A stretch of DNA of 64,000 bases from Neoroseomonas terrae (lineage in GTDB: Bacteria > Pseudomonadota > Alphaproteobacteria > Acetobacterales > Acetobacteraceae), in contig NZ_JAAEDI010000023.1 in assembly GCF_018129025.1 (NCBI RefSeq), forward strand, positions 41,652 to 105,651. Direction: 5' to 3'. Shown here in pieces: positions 42,349 to 51,354 of this stretch (positions within the stretch are counted from its first letter, which is position 1; the number at the start of each line of letters is the position of its first letter). The notes below the pieces were generated by a model that was given only the letters and a program-made list of their open reading frames with translations, made no database searches and was not told where the DNA came from. A program made the translations under genes and the position numbers.

Positions 42349-42465
42349 GGATTCCATGATCACCATCGTAGTCGCCTCCCGTCGCCGCAATCTAGGCTCG
42401 ATCCGACGATCGGCAGCGACGGCGGCATCAACTTCAATGATGCCCGCGCATTAGGGAACAGTTGC

Positions 42466-43917
42466 ATGACCAAGGCTCGGAATCTGCTTGTCATCATGTC
42501 GGACGAGCACAATCCGAAGATCGCCGGCTATGCGGGCGACACCGTGGTCGCCACGCCGCATCTCGATCGGCTCGCGGCGCGCGGCACCCGGTTCGATGCG
42601 GCCTACACGCCCTCACCCATCTGCGTTCCCGCCCGCGGCGCCTTCGCCACCGGCCAGCCGGTGCATCGCAGCCGGTGCTGGGACAACGCCATAGCCTATG
42701 ACGGCCGCATGCCGTCGTGGCACAAGGCGCTGCGGGATCGCGGCCATCACGTCGCTTCGATCGGCAAGCTGCATTTCGAAGGGCATCCAGGCCAGGATTA
42801 CGGCTTCAGCGAGATGATCCTGCCGATGCAGATCACCAACGGCACCGGCGACGTCACGATGCTGCTGCGCGACCCGACGGATGTCCGCGAGGCCGGCGCG
42901 CGCAAGCTTCTTGCCCAGTCCGGGCCGGGCGAGAGCGAGTACTCCATCTACGATCGCCGCGTCGCCGCCGCGGCGCAGACCTGGCTGCGCGAGAGCGCGC
43001 CGCGGCATACCGACAAGCCCTGGGTGCTCTTCGTCTCGATGGTGTCGCCGCACTTTCCGCTGACCGCGCCGCCCGAGCACTACTACCGCTATGCCGATCG
43101 CGACCTGCCGAAGCCGAAGCTGTGGGACGCACCCGTGGAGGAGCGGCTTCCGCATCCCTGGCTGCGCGGCTACGGCCATCGCTCCGACCACTACCGGCAC
43201 TTCCGCAGCGATGACGACCTGCACCGCGCCCTGGCGGGGTATTACGGCCTCGTCTCCTTCATGGACGACCATGTCGGCAAGATCCTCGCCGCGCTGGAAG
43301 CGGCCGGCATCACGGACGATACCCGCGTCATCTACACGTCGGACCACGGCGACAATCTCGGCTCGCGCGGCCTATGGGGCAAATGCACGATGTACGAGGA
43401 AAGCGCGCGCATCCCGCTGCTGATGGCAGGGCCGGATGTGCCCGCTGCGACAGCCTGCCCGACGCCCGTGACGCTGTGCGATGTCGCGGCAACGATCCTC
43501 GATGCGGTGGGCGCGGCCGACGCAATCACGGAACTCGCGCTGCCAGGCGAATCCCTGCTTGCCTTGGCCGGTGCGCCGCCCAAGGACAAGGCTGCGCTAT
43601 CGCAGTTGCACACCTACTGCCCCAACGGCGTCTTCATGCTGCGAACGCTGCGGCACAAGTACATCCACTATGTCGGCGCCGCGCCGCAACTCTTCGATCT
43701 CGAGGCGGATCCGGAGGAGCTGCACGACCTGGCGGGCGATCCGGCCCACGCGGCGTTGCTTGCGGCGCTCGAGGCCCGGCTGCGCGCCATGCTCGATCCC
43801 GAGACCGTCGATGCCGAGGCGATCGCCGCCCAGTCGCGCAAGATCGACGAGTATGGTGGCACCGAACGCATCAGTCAGAAGGAGCGGATGGCCTATACGC
43901 CACCGCCCGTGGGTTGA
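42466..43917 (+). CDS. Cys-type sulfatase
   Basis: A 483-residue alkaline-phosphatase-superfamily sulfatase from ATG 42466, with AGGGA nine bases upstream. The signature SPICVPARGAFATG (about 50-63) contains C-x-P-x-R, the site of formylglycine. Metal and substrate residues are in LLVIMSDEHNPKIAGY, SIGKLHFEG and YTSDHGDNLGSRGLWGK. No signal peptide is seen, so it acts in the cytoplasm after uptake of a sulfate ester. The layout resembles choline-sulfatase-like enzymes, but the substrate is open. The FGE on the other strand and the Bug gene 11 bp downstream complete the cassette. Confidence 0.93.
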   Translation: MTKARNLLVIMSDEHNPKIAGYAGDTVVATPHLDRLAARGTRFDAAYTPSPICVPARGAFATGQPVHRSRCWDNAIAYDGRMPSWHKALRDRGHHVASIGKLHFEGHPGQDYGFSEMILPMQITNGTGDVTMLLRDPTDVREAGARKLLAQSGPGESEYSIYDRRVAAAAQTWLRESAPRHTDKPWVLFVSMVSPHFPLTAPPEHYYRYADRDLPKPKLWDAPVEERLPHPWLRGYGHRSDHYRHFRSDDDLHRALAGYYGLVSFMDDHVGKILAALEAAGITDDTRVIYTSDHGDNLGSRGLWGKCTMYEESARIPLLMAGPDVPAATACPTPVTLCDVAATILDAVGAADAITELALPGESLLALAGAPPKDKAALSQLHTYCPNGVFMLRTLRHKYIHYVGAAPQLFDLEADPEELHDLAGDPAHAALLAALEARLRAMLDPETVDAEAIAAQSRKIDEYGGTERISQKERMAYTPPPVG

Positions 43918-43928
43918 GGGAGGCGACC

Positions 43929-44897
43929 ATGAATCGACGTTCACTGCTTCTCGCGGCACCGGCGCTGACGCTGGCCCGTCCCACGCGCGCCCAGATAGCC
44001 GGCGGGCGGCCGATCCGGATGGTCGTGGCCTATCCGCCCGGCGGGGGTACGGACCTGATGGCCCGGGCGGTCGCACAAGGTCTGCGGACGCATCTGGGCC
44101 AGAACGTCGTGGTCGAGAACCGCGCGGGCGGCAACGGGACCGTGGGTTCGCTGTCGGTGGCGCAATCCCGACCGGACGGAACGACGCTGCTGTTTGCGTC
44201 AGGCAGCGAGTTGGCGGTGAAACCGCTGCTCGAGGCGGATCTTCCCTACGATGCGGTGCGTGACTTCGCGCCGATCGCCCTGATGGGCATCACGCCTGTC
44301 GGCGTGGCGGTGCATCCATCCGTGCCGGCGAGCACGATGGGCGAGTTCATCGCGCTCGCCAAGGCCCAGCCCGGCAAGCTGAACATCGCCAACTCCGGCC
44401 GCGGCGGCGTGATGCACCTGACGGCGGCGTACCTGGCGTTGCGTGCCGACATCAACGTTGTCCATGTCGCCTATCGCGGTGCGGCGCCGGCGGTGGCCGA
44501 CACGGTGGCGGGAACGACGCAGGCCGTGGTCTCCGGGCTGCCACCGCTGCTGCCGCAGGCGCAGGAAGGCCGGCTTCGGATGCTTGCCGTCGCGGTGCCG
44601 CGACGCAGCTCTGCCCTGCCCGATGTGCCGACACTGGACGAGGCGGGCCTCACCGGCTTCGACATGTCGAACACGGTGGGCATCGTGGCGCGCCAGGGCA
44701 CGCCGGCCGACATCCTGGACGCGGTGAATGCCGCAGCCAATCGCGCCATCCAGGATCCGGAGATCCGTCAGGTGTTCGTCATGAATGGCGCCGAGCCGGC
44801 CGGCTCCACGGTCGAGCAATACGCAACCTTCGCTCAGGCCGAGCGGGATCGCTTTCGTGCCGTCGTGCGCGCAACGGGCATTGCCGTGCAGGACTAG
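43929..44897 (+). CDS. Bug/TctC-family solute-binding protein (sulfatase cluster)
   Basis: A 322-residue receptor following the sulfatase by 11 bp, with GGGAGGCG as ribosome site. The signal peptide MNRRSLLLAAPALTLARPTR is cleaved after RA. Hallmarks are RPIRMVVAYPPGGGTDLMAR, VENRAGGNGTVGS, PDGTTLLFA. Operon position predicts that it binds the organosulfate, or the acid derived from it, that the sulfatase acts on. Confidence 0.93.
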   Translation: MNRRSLLLAAPALTLARPTRAQIAGGRPIRMVVAYPPGGGTDLMARAVAQGLRTHLGQNVVVENRAGGNGTVGSLSVAQSRPDGTTLLFASGSELAVKPLLEADLPYDAVRDFAPIALMGITPVGVAVHPSVPASTMGEFIALAKAQPGKLNIANSGRGGVMHLTAAYLALRADINVVHVAYRGAAPAVADTVAGTTQAVVSGLPPLLPQAQEGRLRMLAVAVPRRSSALPDVPTLDEAGLTGFDMSNTVGIVARQGTPADILDAVNAAANRAIQDPEIRQVFVMNGAEPAGSTVEQYATFAQAERDRFRAVVRATGIAVQD

Positions 44898-45106
44898 CGA
44901 TCCGTCGACAGTTCGGCTGGTCTCTGTTCTGAACTCCGAGATGGCGCAGACAACGCCACCCGGGAATGGCCGCGAGGCCCCGCCTTAGCCTCCCGCTCTA
45001 TCGCCATCGATTGTCGAGGGCCGCTCCACCTCACTCATCCTTCTTCTGCTCGGAGTGAGGCGTTGGCCCTATCTCACTGGGGCGCAAAACAAGCACCCGA
45101 GGTGCG

Positions 45107-46306
45107 CTAGCTGGACTTGCCATCCAGAATTCGGCTGGCAGCGATCACCTGGTCCGTATGCTCGCCGAGTTTGGGCGCGGAATGGGGATTCTCCGTCGAC
45201 GATCGCGACATCCGGATGGGATTGCGAACCACACGTGCAACGCCGCCGTCCGGCAGCGTCACCGATTGGACCAACTCCCTCGCAATGACATGCTGATCGT
45301 CAAACACCTGGGCCAAGTTGTTGATCGGGCTTGCCGGAACCCCCGCCGCCTGAAGGAGAGCGAGGCACTCCGCCACCGTTCTTGTCCGAAGCGCGGCGGC
45401 GATGATCGGCGCCAGTTCAGCGACATGAGACAGCCGCGCTGCATTGCGGGTGAAGCGATCGTCGCGTGCCACGTCGAACAGCTCGAGCGCGGTGCAGAAG
45501 CTTTGAAACTGGCTATCATTGCCGACGATGATCATGATGTCGCCATCGGCGCATCTGAAGCTGTCGCTGGGATAGACAGTGGCTAGGCGGTTGCCGGCAC
45601 GCACCGGGAGCTTGCCCGTCGCGAGATAGCCCAGGCCGATGTTCGTCAACGCCCAGACCTGGACGTCCAGCAGCGAGAGATCGAGGTGCTGGCCGAGACC
45701 CGACGCGTCGCGTTCCCGGAGCGCGGCGAGGATCGCGACGTCTGCGTGCAATGCCGTCATGAGATCGGCAACGGCGATGCCGGACTTTCGTGGGCCGCCG
45801 CCTTGGACGCTATCGGGATCCCCCGTGATGCTCATGAGGCCGCCCATGCCCTGGACGACCGTGTCATATCCCGGCCGGGCGCTGTACGGCCCCGTCTGGC
45901 CAAATCCGGTTATGGAGCAATACACCAGTCGCGGGTTCAGCGCAGCGAGGCTGCCGAAATCCAAGCCGTATTTGCGAAGTGATCCGACCTTGTAGTTCTC
46001 GATGAGAACGTCAGCCTCCGAAGCGAGCCGTCGAACCAGATCCTGGCCCGCTTCGCTTGCAATGTCGGCGACCACTGAACGCTTCCCGCGATTGCACGTC
46101 CAGAAGTAGACAGACTCGTCGCGGGGAGACATCGGCTGCTCCCGCATGAACGGAGGCGCCCATTCCCGCGTATCGTCTCCCCTCTCCGGACGTTCGATCT
46201 TAACGACGTCGGCGCCCAGATCGACTAGGATCTGACCCGCCATCGGACCGGCCATGACCCGCGACAGATCGAGAACCCGGAGCCCCTGGAGGGCTCCGCG
46301 CCGCAT
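45107..46306 (-). CDS. Family III CoA-transferase (CaiB/BaiF)
   Basis: A CoA-transferase of about 400 residues. The N-terminal GLRVLDLSRVMAGPMAGQIL, then LGADVVKIERPERGDDTREW, NRGKRSVVADI, YCSITGFGQTGPYSARPGYD are typical. The catalytic Asp is in LDLSLLDVQVWAL. The start may be 46306 (MRRGAL, just after the crotonase stop) or 46330 (overlapping it). It is translationally close to the crotonase at 46315, so the pair likely transfers CoA to an acid and then transforms the product. Confidence 0.92.
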   Translation of the reverse strand: MRRGALQGLRVLDLSRVMAGPMAGQILVDLGADVVKIERPERGDDTREWAPPFMREQPMSPRDESVYFWTCNRGKRSVVADIASEAGQDLVRRLASEADVLIENYKVGSLRKYGLDFGSLAALNPRLVYCSITGFGQTGPYSARPGYDTVVQGMGGLMSITGDPDSVQGGGPRKSGIAVADLMTALHADVAILAALRERDASGLGQHLDLSLLDVQVWALTNIGLGYLATGKLPVRAGNRLATVYPSDSFRCADGDIMIIVGNDSQFQSFCTALELFDVARDDRFTRNAARLSHVAELAPIIAAALRTRTVAECLALLQAAGVPASPINNLAQVFDDQHVIARELVQSVTLPDGGVARVVRNPIRMSRSSTENPHSAPKLGEHTDQVIAASRILDGKSS

Positions 46307-46314
46307 TTCGCCGC

Positions 46315-47082
46315 TCACTTCTGCCCCCATACCGGCTTGCGTTTCTCCGCAAAGGCCGCGAGGCCTTCCTTGCAGTCATCCATGCCGAACACCGTTGAGA
46401 CCAGGTCGACAGCGGCCTCCGATCGTTCGCGATACCCTGCGGCCGCCGTGCGGAGAAAGGCGTCTCTGCCCAACCGCATCAAGGCAGGAGACTTGGATGC
46501 GAGTGTCGCGGCGTAACGGCGGGCCTCGTTCATCAGTTCGGCTTCCGGCGCTTGGCGCATAACCAGGCCCAGCGACATCGCCTCCTGCACGTCGAATGCG
46601 CGACCCGTGAACAGAAGGTCGAATGCCCGATGCCGCCCCACGATCTGCGGGAGATGGCAGAAATGGATTGCGGGAAGGAGCCCGACGTCGAGTTCCGGAT
46701 AGCCGAAGGTCGCGTGATCTGCCGCGATGATGACGTCGCAGGTGATCGCGATGGACATGCCCGCACCCCGCGCCGCGCCATTGATGGCAGCGATCGAAGG
46801 CTTGCCGAGCCGAAACTGGAGATCGCTGAGCCTGGCGTAGATCTTCCCGACAATGCGATGTGCGTCGGCCGGTGCGCCACGCAGGAAGGAGGGCAGATCG
46901 AGCCCTCCGCAAAAGCGCCCCGAGATGGCGCTCCCGATGATTACCGCGCGCACCTCGGAATCCTCGCGTGCCCTGTCCAGCGCTGCGAACAAGGCATCCA
47001 TGAACGCATCCGTTATCGCGTTCACAGGCGGGTTGTCGAAGGTGATCTCGGCGACGCCGCCGCGCACCTCGTAGTCTATCAC
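46315..47082 (-). CDS. Crotonase-family enoyl-CoA hydratase/isomerase
   Basis: A 255-residue crotonase. The oxyanion loop FCGGLDLPSFLRGA and the NGAARGAGMSIAITCD segment are present. The second catalytic glutamate is kept (ATFGYPELDVGLL), while the first position is Met (GAGMS). This differs from the other crotonases here, which lack both. It is located between a Bug gene upstream and a CoA-transferase downstream on the minus strand. Substrate is unknown. Confidence 0.9.
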   Translation of the reverse strand: MIDYEVRGGVAEITFDNPPVNAITDAFMDALFAALDRAREDSEVRAVIIGSAISGRFCGGLDLPSFLRGAPADAHRIVGKIYARLSDLQFRLGKPSIAAINGAARGAGMSIAITCDVIIAADHATFGYPELDVGLLPAIHFCHLPQIVGRHRAFDLLFTGRAFDVQEAMSLGLVMRQAPEAELMNEARRYAATLASKSPALMRLGRDAFLRTAAAGYRERSEAAVDLVSTVFGMDDCKEGLAAFAEKRKPVWGQK

Positions 47083-47129
47083 GATGTCCCTCCGTCAGTT
47101 GATCTAGGCCATGAGGCCGCTGCGCGACG

Positions 47130-48182
47130 CTATTCGGGCTGGATGCCAGCCTGCCGGATCAGCGCCTCCCAACGGACATTGTCCGCCCTGATTCGTGAAT
47201 CGAGCCCGGCCGCATCCAGTGTGAGGACCGCAGTCGACGCCGTCGCAAAGCGCTCCTGCAACGCTGGCCGCGTCAGTGCCGCTCGGATCGCGGCATCGAG
47301 GCGCGTGACCACGTCCGGCTGCATGCGCGCCGGCCCCTGCACCGCAATGATCGTCTCGAGCGACATCTCGGCCGATGGGAAGCCTTCCTGCAGCGTCGGA
47401 ACGTCCGGCGCGAGCGTACTTCGCGCGCCGGCGGAAACGGCGATCGCACGGGCATGCCCCGAGCGCATCTGTGCGAGCCCGCTGCCCAGATCGACGACCG
47501 CCGCGTCGATATGGCCACCGGCCAGGTCCGTCATGGTCTGAGGTATGCCACGATAGCTGACGGCGGTCGGGCGCGTGCCGCTCGCGGTCGCGAACAGCGC
47601 CAAAACGACCTGCCCGGATGGAGAGCCGAAGCCAATCGTCATCGGCTGCGCGGATTGCCGGGCACGAGCGTGGAAATCGGCGATGGTCCGGATCGGTGAC
47701 GTCGCCTGCACCATGAAGATCATGGAGGTCGAACCGACGCCGGAGACGGGCTGGAAGCTCCCGACAGGATCGTAGGGGAGGTTTCGGATCAGACTGCCTG
47801 CCACGAACATGACCGAAGAGCCCATGAGCAATGTCTGGCCATCCGGTTGGCTTCGGGCGACATGGGCCGCCGCCAGTGTCCCCTGGGCGCCCGGACGATT
47901 GTCCACGACGACGGGCTGACCGAGCGACTCCTGCAGTTGCTGCGCGAGCGCGCGCGTGACGACGTCGGTATTCGAGCCTGCCGGGAAGGGAACGACGAGC
48001 GTTATCGGGCGCGAGGCTTCTTGAGCCCGCCCGGTTGCTGGTTGGCACGCCAGCAGCGACACCGCCGCGACGCGTAGGATATCCCGTCGGCACGGCGCGC
48101 GCCGCCGGCAGTCGGAGGTCGCCCGACAGCGTGGATCACCCCTGTCCATGCGGCAGTCGCCTTGTTGCGGCGCGTCACTCAT
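47130..48182 (-). CDS. Bug/TctC-family solute-binding protein
   Basis: A 350-residue receptor, longer than its relatives because of a 30-residue N-terminal extension rich in Asp, Arg and Cys before the membrane-targeting segment (DILRVAAVSLLACQPATGRA). Start at the ATG at 48182, eight bases after AAGGAGG. If translation instead began nearer the signal peptide, no good ribosome site would be available. Hallmarks are RPITLVVPFPAGSNTDVVTR, VDNRPGAQGTLAAA, PDGQTLLMG. It heads the minus-strand operon with crotonase and CoA-transferase. Confidence 0.9.
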   Translation of the reverse strand: MSDAPQQGDCRMDRGDPRCRATSDCRRRAPCRRDILRVAAVSLLACQPATGRAQEASRPITLVVPFPAGSNTDVVTRALAQQLQESLGQPVVVDNRPGAQGTLAAAHVARSQPDGQTLLMGSSVMFVAGSLIRNLPYDPVGSFQPVSGVGSTSMIFMVQATSPIRTIADFHARARQSAQPMTIGFGSPSGQVVLALFATASGTRPTAVSYRGIPQTMTDLAGGHIDAAVVDLGSGLAQMRSGHARAIAVSAGARSTLAPDVPTLQEGFPSAEMSLETIIAVQGPARMQPDVVTRLDAAIRAALTRPALQERFATASTAVLTLDAAGLDSRIRADNVRWEALIRQAGIQPE

Positions 48183-48444
48183 TGCATTCCCTCCTTTACT
48201 GCACCCGTGCTCTTTGTGGCCGGGTTGATCAGACACCTGCGGATCGACGCTTTTGCTGCGCTGCCGAATGGCCAGCCCGTCATGACGAATGTTGGTGGAG
48301 GCTGTCCCGGCATGGCCGGACGCGCAAGCGGCTTCGAGGCGGTCCACTAGATCGGGTGGTTATGGGCTGAAGCGACAGCGCCATAGCGCACGGTCCGGTG
48401 ATGATTTTCACATCCGCGCCGAACAAGGGCGGGACGTGAGTCGC

Positions 48445-49236
48445 ATGGACTACAGCAGCTACCGATTCATCAAAGCGGAACGGCAAGGCCGGATCCTGAC
48501 GCTCACGCTGAACAATCCGCCCATGAACACGGTGCAGATGGAACTGCATCACGAGCTTTCGCGGATCTTCCACGATGTGCAGGTCGATCACGACAGCGAC
48601 GTGGTCGTTCTGACCGGCAGCGGTGACGTCTTTTCCGCCGGCGGCGACATCCCGAACATGCAGCGCCGCATCGACAACCCCGAGCTGTTCAATCAGAAGA
48701 ACGTGGAGATGAAGCGCATCATCTACGGGCTGATTGAGCTGGAAAAGCCCGTGGTATGCCGCATGAACGGCGACTGCTTCGGCCTCGGCGCGACGCTGGC
48801 GCTGCTGTGCGACATCATCATCGCCGTAGACACGGCAAGGATCGCCGATCCGCACGTCAAGGTCGGGTACGTCGCGGGCGATGGCGGCGCCATCATCTGG
48901 CCGCAGCTCGTCGGATATGCACGCGCGAAGCAGTACCTTCTCCTCGGTGATCCGCTCACCGCCACCGAGGCGGAGCGGATCGGACTGATCAACTTCGCCG
49001 TGCCGGCCGGGGAACTCGATGCCAAGGTCCAGGAGATCGCGGGCCGTCTCGAGCGCGGCGCGACCAAGGCGATACGGTGGACCAAGACGTCGATCAACAT
49101 CGCGCTCCGGCAGTTGGCCCACTCCATGTTGGATGCCTCGCTGGCCTATGAGGCTTTGACCAACATCGGCGCCGATCATCAGGAAGCGGTCAACGCGTTC
49201 CGCGAAAAGCGGAAGCCTGTGTTCAACAAGGCCTGA
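48445..49236 (+). CDS. Crotonase-family protein with atypical active site
   Basis: A 263-residue crotonase closely related to 55470 and 22640. The oxyanion loop VFSAGGDIPNMQRRIDNPEL and NGDCFGLGATLALLCD are present. Both classical glutamates are replaced (GLGAT; IADPH), and an Asp sits in VAGDGGAIIWP. It is first in a plus-strand operon with a CoA-transferase, SDR, Bug and MBL-fold hydrolase. Its expected substrate is an acyl-CoA made by the CoA-transferase. Confidence 0.9.
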   Translation: MDYSSYRFIKAERQGRILTLTLNNPPMNTVQMELHHELSRIFHDVQVDHDSDVVVLTGSGDVFSAGGDIPNMQRRIDNPELFNQKNVEMKRIIYGLIELEKPVVCRMNGDCFGLGATLALLCDIIIAVDTARIADPHVKVGYVAGDGGAIIWPQLVGYARAKQYLLLGDPLTATEAERIGLINFAVPAGELDAKVQEIAGRLERGATKAIRWTKTSINIALRQLAHSMLDASLAYEALTNIGADHQEAVNAFREKRKPVFNKA

Positions 49237-49279
49237 CCCACCGACCGCGCAGCGTAACGTCTCCCACGAGAGGGATCCC

Positions 49280-50500
49280 ATGCCCAAGGCTTTTGATGGT
49301 GTGCGCGTGCTCGATATGAGCCGCGTGTTGGCCGGCCCGTTCCTGGCTCAGAACCTGGCGGATCTTGGCGCCGACGTGATCAAGGTCGAGCGACCGGGAC
49401 ATGGCGACGAGTCCCGGACCTTCCCGCCATTCCTCGCCGCCAAGGACGGCGGCACCACCGAGGACTCCGCCTACTTCTCGACCGTAAACCGGGGAAAGAG
49501 GTCGATCACGGTGGACCTGTCCCGCTCCGAGGGACAGCAGATCATTCGCCGGCTCGTGGCGGAGACCGACGTTCTCGTCGAGAATTATCGCGTCGGTACG
49601 CTGGCGCGCTACGGCCTCGACTATGAGAGCCTTCGGCAGATCAACCCGAGCCTCATCTACTGCTCCATCACGGGCTTTGGGCAGACCGGCCCTTACCGCG
49701 AGCAGCCCGGCTATGACTACATCTTTCAGGCAATGAGCGGCCTGATGAGCCTGACGGGCCAGAGCGACGACCTGCCTGGCGGCGGCCCCGCCAAGGTGGG
49801 CGTCGCGATCTGCGACGTCATTACCGGCATCTATTCCAGCTTCGCCGTTGCCGCCGCGCTGTTCCATCGCCAGCGGACGGGCGAAGGGCAGCATATCGAC
49901 ATGTCGCTGCTCGACGTCCAGGTCGCCGCGATCTCTCACATCAACATGAACTACCTGGTTTCCGGCGTCATCCCGAAGCGCATGGGCACTGCGCATCCGA
50001 GCATCGTCCCCTACCAAGTCTTCGACGGATCGGATGGCAAGTTCGTCCTGGCTGTCGGCAATGATGGCCAGTTCCGCAAGCTTTGCGAGATCATGGGCAG
50101 GCCGAATCTTCCGGATGATCCGCTCTACGCCACGAACGTCGTCCGCGTGGCGAACCGTGCCGAGCTCGTCCCGCTGGTCGCATCGATCCTGCGGACGCAG
50201 CCGGTAAAGCACTGGGTGGATCGGCTGAGCGCGGTCGGCGTGCCCTGCGGCCCGATCAACGATCTCAAGCAGGTTTTCGACGACCCGCAGATCAAGGAAC
50301 GCGACGTCCTCAAGACCATCCCGCATCCCCGCGCCGGCACGATGCCCGTGCTGTCCAACCCGGCCAGGCTGAGCGTGACGCCGCCTTCCTATGATCGGCC
50401 TCCTCCGAGCCTCGGCGAGCATACGGGGGATATCCTCTCGACCCTTCTCGGAATGCCCGCGGAGGAGATCGCCGACCTCCGTCGCGCCGGTGTCATCTGA
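49280..50500 (+). CDS. Family III CoA-transferase (CaiB/BaiF)
   Basis: A 406-residue CoA-transferase, same family as 45107. Motifs are GVRVLDMSRVLAGPFLAQNL, LGADVIKVERPGHGDESRTF, VNRGKRSITVDLSRSEG, YCSITGFGQTGPYREQPGYD, and IDMSLLDVQVAAI with the catalytic Asp. ATG 49280 has AGAGGGA eight bases upstream. It follows the crotonase by 43 bp on the same strand, mirroring the crotonase/CoA-transferase pair on the other strand. Confidence 0.93.
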   Translation: MPKAFDGVRVLDMSRVLAGPFLAQNLADLGADVIKVERPGHGDESRTFPPFLAAKDGGTTEDSAYFSTVNRGKRSITVDLSRSEGQQIIRRLVAETDVLVENYRVGTLARYGLDYESLRQINPSLIYCSITGFGQTGPYREQPGYDYIFQAMSGLMSLTGQSDDLPGGGPAKVGVAICDVITGIYSSFAVAAALFHRQRTGEGQHIDMSLLDVQVAAISHINMNYLVSGVIPKRMGTAHPSIVPYQVFDGSDGKFVLAVGNDGQFRKLCEIMGRPNLPDDPLYATNVVRVANRAELVPLVASILRTQPVKHWVDRLSAVGVPCGPINDLKQVFDDPQIKERDVLKTIPHPRAGTMPVLSNPARLSVTPPSYDRPPPSLGEHTGDILSTLLGMPAEEIADLRRAGVI

Positions 50501-50542
50501 GGCCCATCCAACAGACGCCTGCTGCCGGGAGAGGATCGCCGC

Positions 50543-51313
50543 ATGCCGAGGACACCTGACTACTTCAAAGGGAAGACCGCGTTCATCACGGGTGCCGCAT
50601 CCGGTATCGGCAGGGCCACGGCGCTCCTGTTCGGCCGAGACGGCGCGAATGTGGTTTGCACCGACCGGGACCTCGCCGGCGCGGAGCGCACCGCGGCTGA
50701 GGTCGAACGCCTTGGCGTGCGCTCGCTCGCTCTGGAGACCGATGTCGTATCGCGCGAGCAGGTGGATCGCGCCGTCAAGCAAAGCGTCGACGCCTTCGGC
50801 CGCGTCGACTTCCAGTTCAACTCCGCCGGCTCGGCGCTGAATCGCGCGACGTTCCTGGAGATCGACGACGACCTCTTCGATCGTACCTTCGACCTCAACG
50901 TGAAGGGTACCTTCTACTGCATGCAGGCCGTGCTGCCGCACATGCTGGCGCAGGGGAGCGGCGTGATCGTCAACGTCGCCAGCATGGCACACAAGCGTGG
51001 GAGTCCGGGTGCCTATGTGCACTATGCGGCGGCGAAGGCGGCCGTTCTGACCATGACTCTCGGCGTCGCGCGGGAATTCGCAGCGAAGAGAATTCGTTGC
51101 CTGTCGGTATCGCCGGGCCCGATCGACACCGGCTTCCAAGCGGCAGCCAACACGCCCCCCGAGAGCATCGAGAAGTCCCTTCTCGACGTTCCGATGAAGC
51201 GCTTCGGTCGGGCCGATGAGATCGGCGAGCTCGTGCTCTTCCTGTGCTCGGATGCGTGCGAGTTCATGACGGCCGACACCGTCTACGTCAGCGGCGGTGG
51301 CGGCTGGCGCTAG
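50543..51313 (+). CDS. Short-chain dehydrogenase/reductase
   Basis: A 256-residue SDR with GKTAFITGAASGIGRATALL (cofactor loop), Asp at the end of the second strand (CTDRDLAGAE, favouring NAD), FNSAGSALN, a NVASMAHKRGSPGAYVHYAA catalytic region with Tyr-x3-Lys, and a C-terminal YVSGGGGWR. All catalytic residues are present. In context it likely oxidises a hydroxyacyl-CoA made by the crotonase in the same operon. Confidence 0.92.
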   Translation: MPRTPDYFKGKTAFITGAASGIGRATALLFGRDGANVVCTDRDLAGAERTAAEVERLGVRSLALETDVVSREQVDRAVKQSVDAFGRVDFQFNSAGSALNRATFLEIDDDLFDRTFDLNVKGTFYCMQAVLPHMLAQGSGVIVNVASMAHKRGSPGAYVHYAAAKAAVLTMTLGVAREFAAKRIRCLSVSPGPIDTGFQAAANTPPESIEKSLLDVPMKRFGRADEIGELVLFLCSDACEFMTADTVYVSGGGGWR

Positions 51314-51354
51314 CCGGAAGCGACGGGCAGCAAGAACGATCTGCGGAGGAAAAA

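Noticed and set aside
48405..48420. TTTCACATCCGCGCC as another copy of the IclR operator
   Set aside because: Only the left half matches ATTCACAT; the right half has no dyad, so it is not counted as a site.
49223..51139. A 638-residue minus-strand frame opposite the CoA-transferase and SDR genes
   Set aside because: Shadow frame with no family features; both plus-strand genes have complete catalytic motifs.
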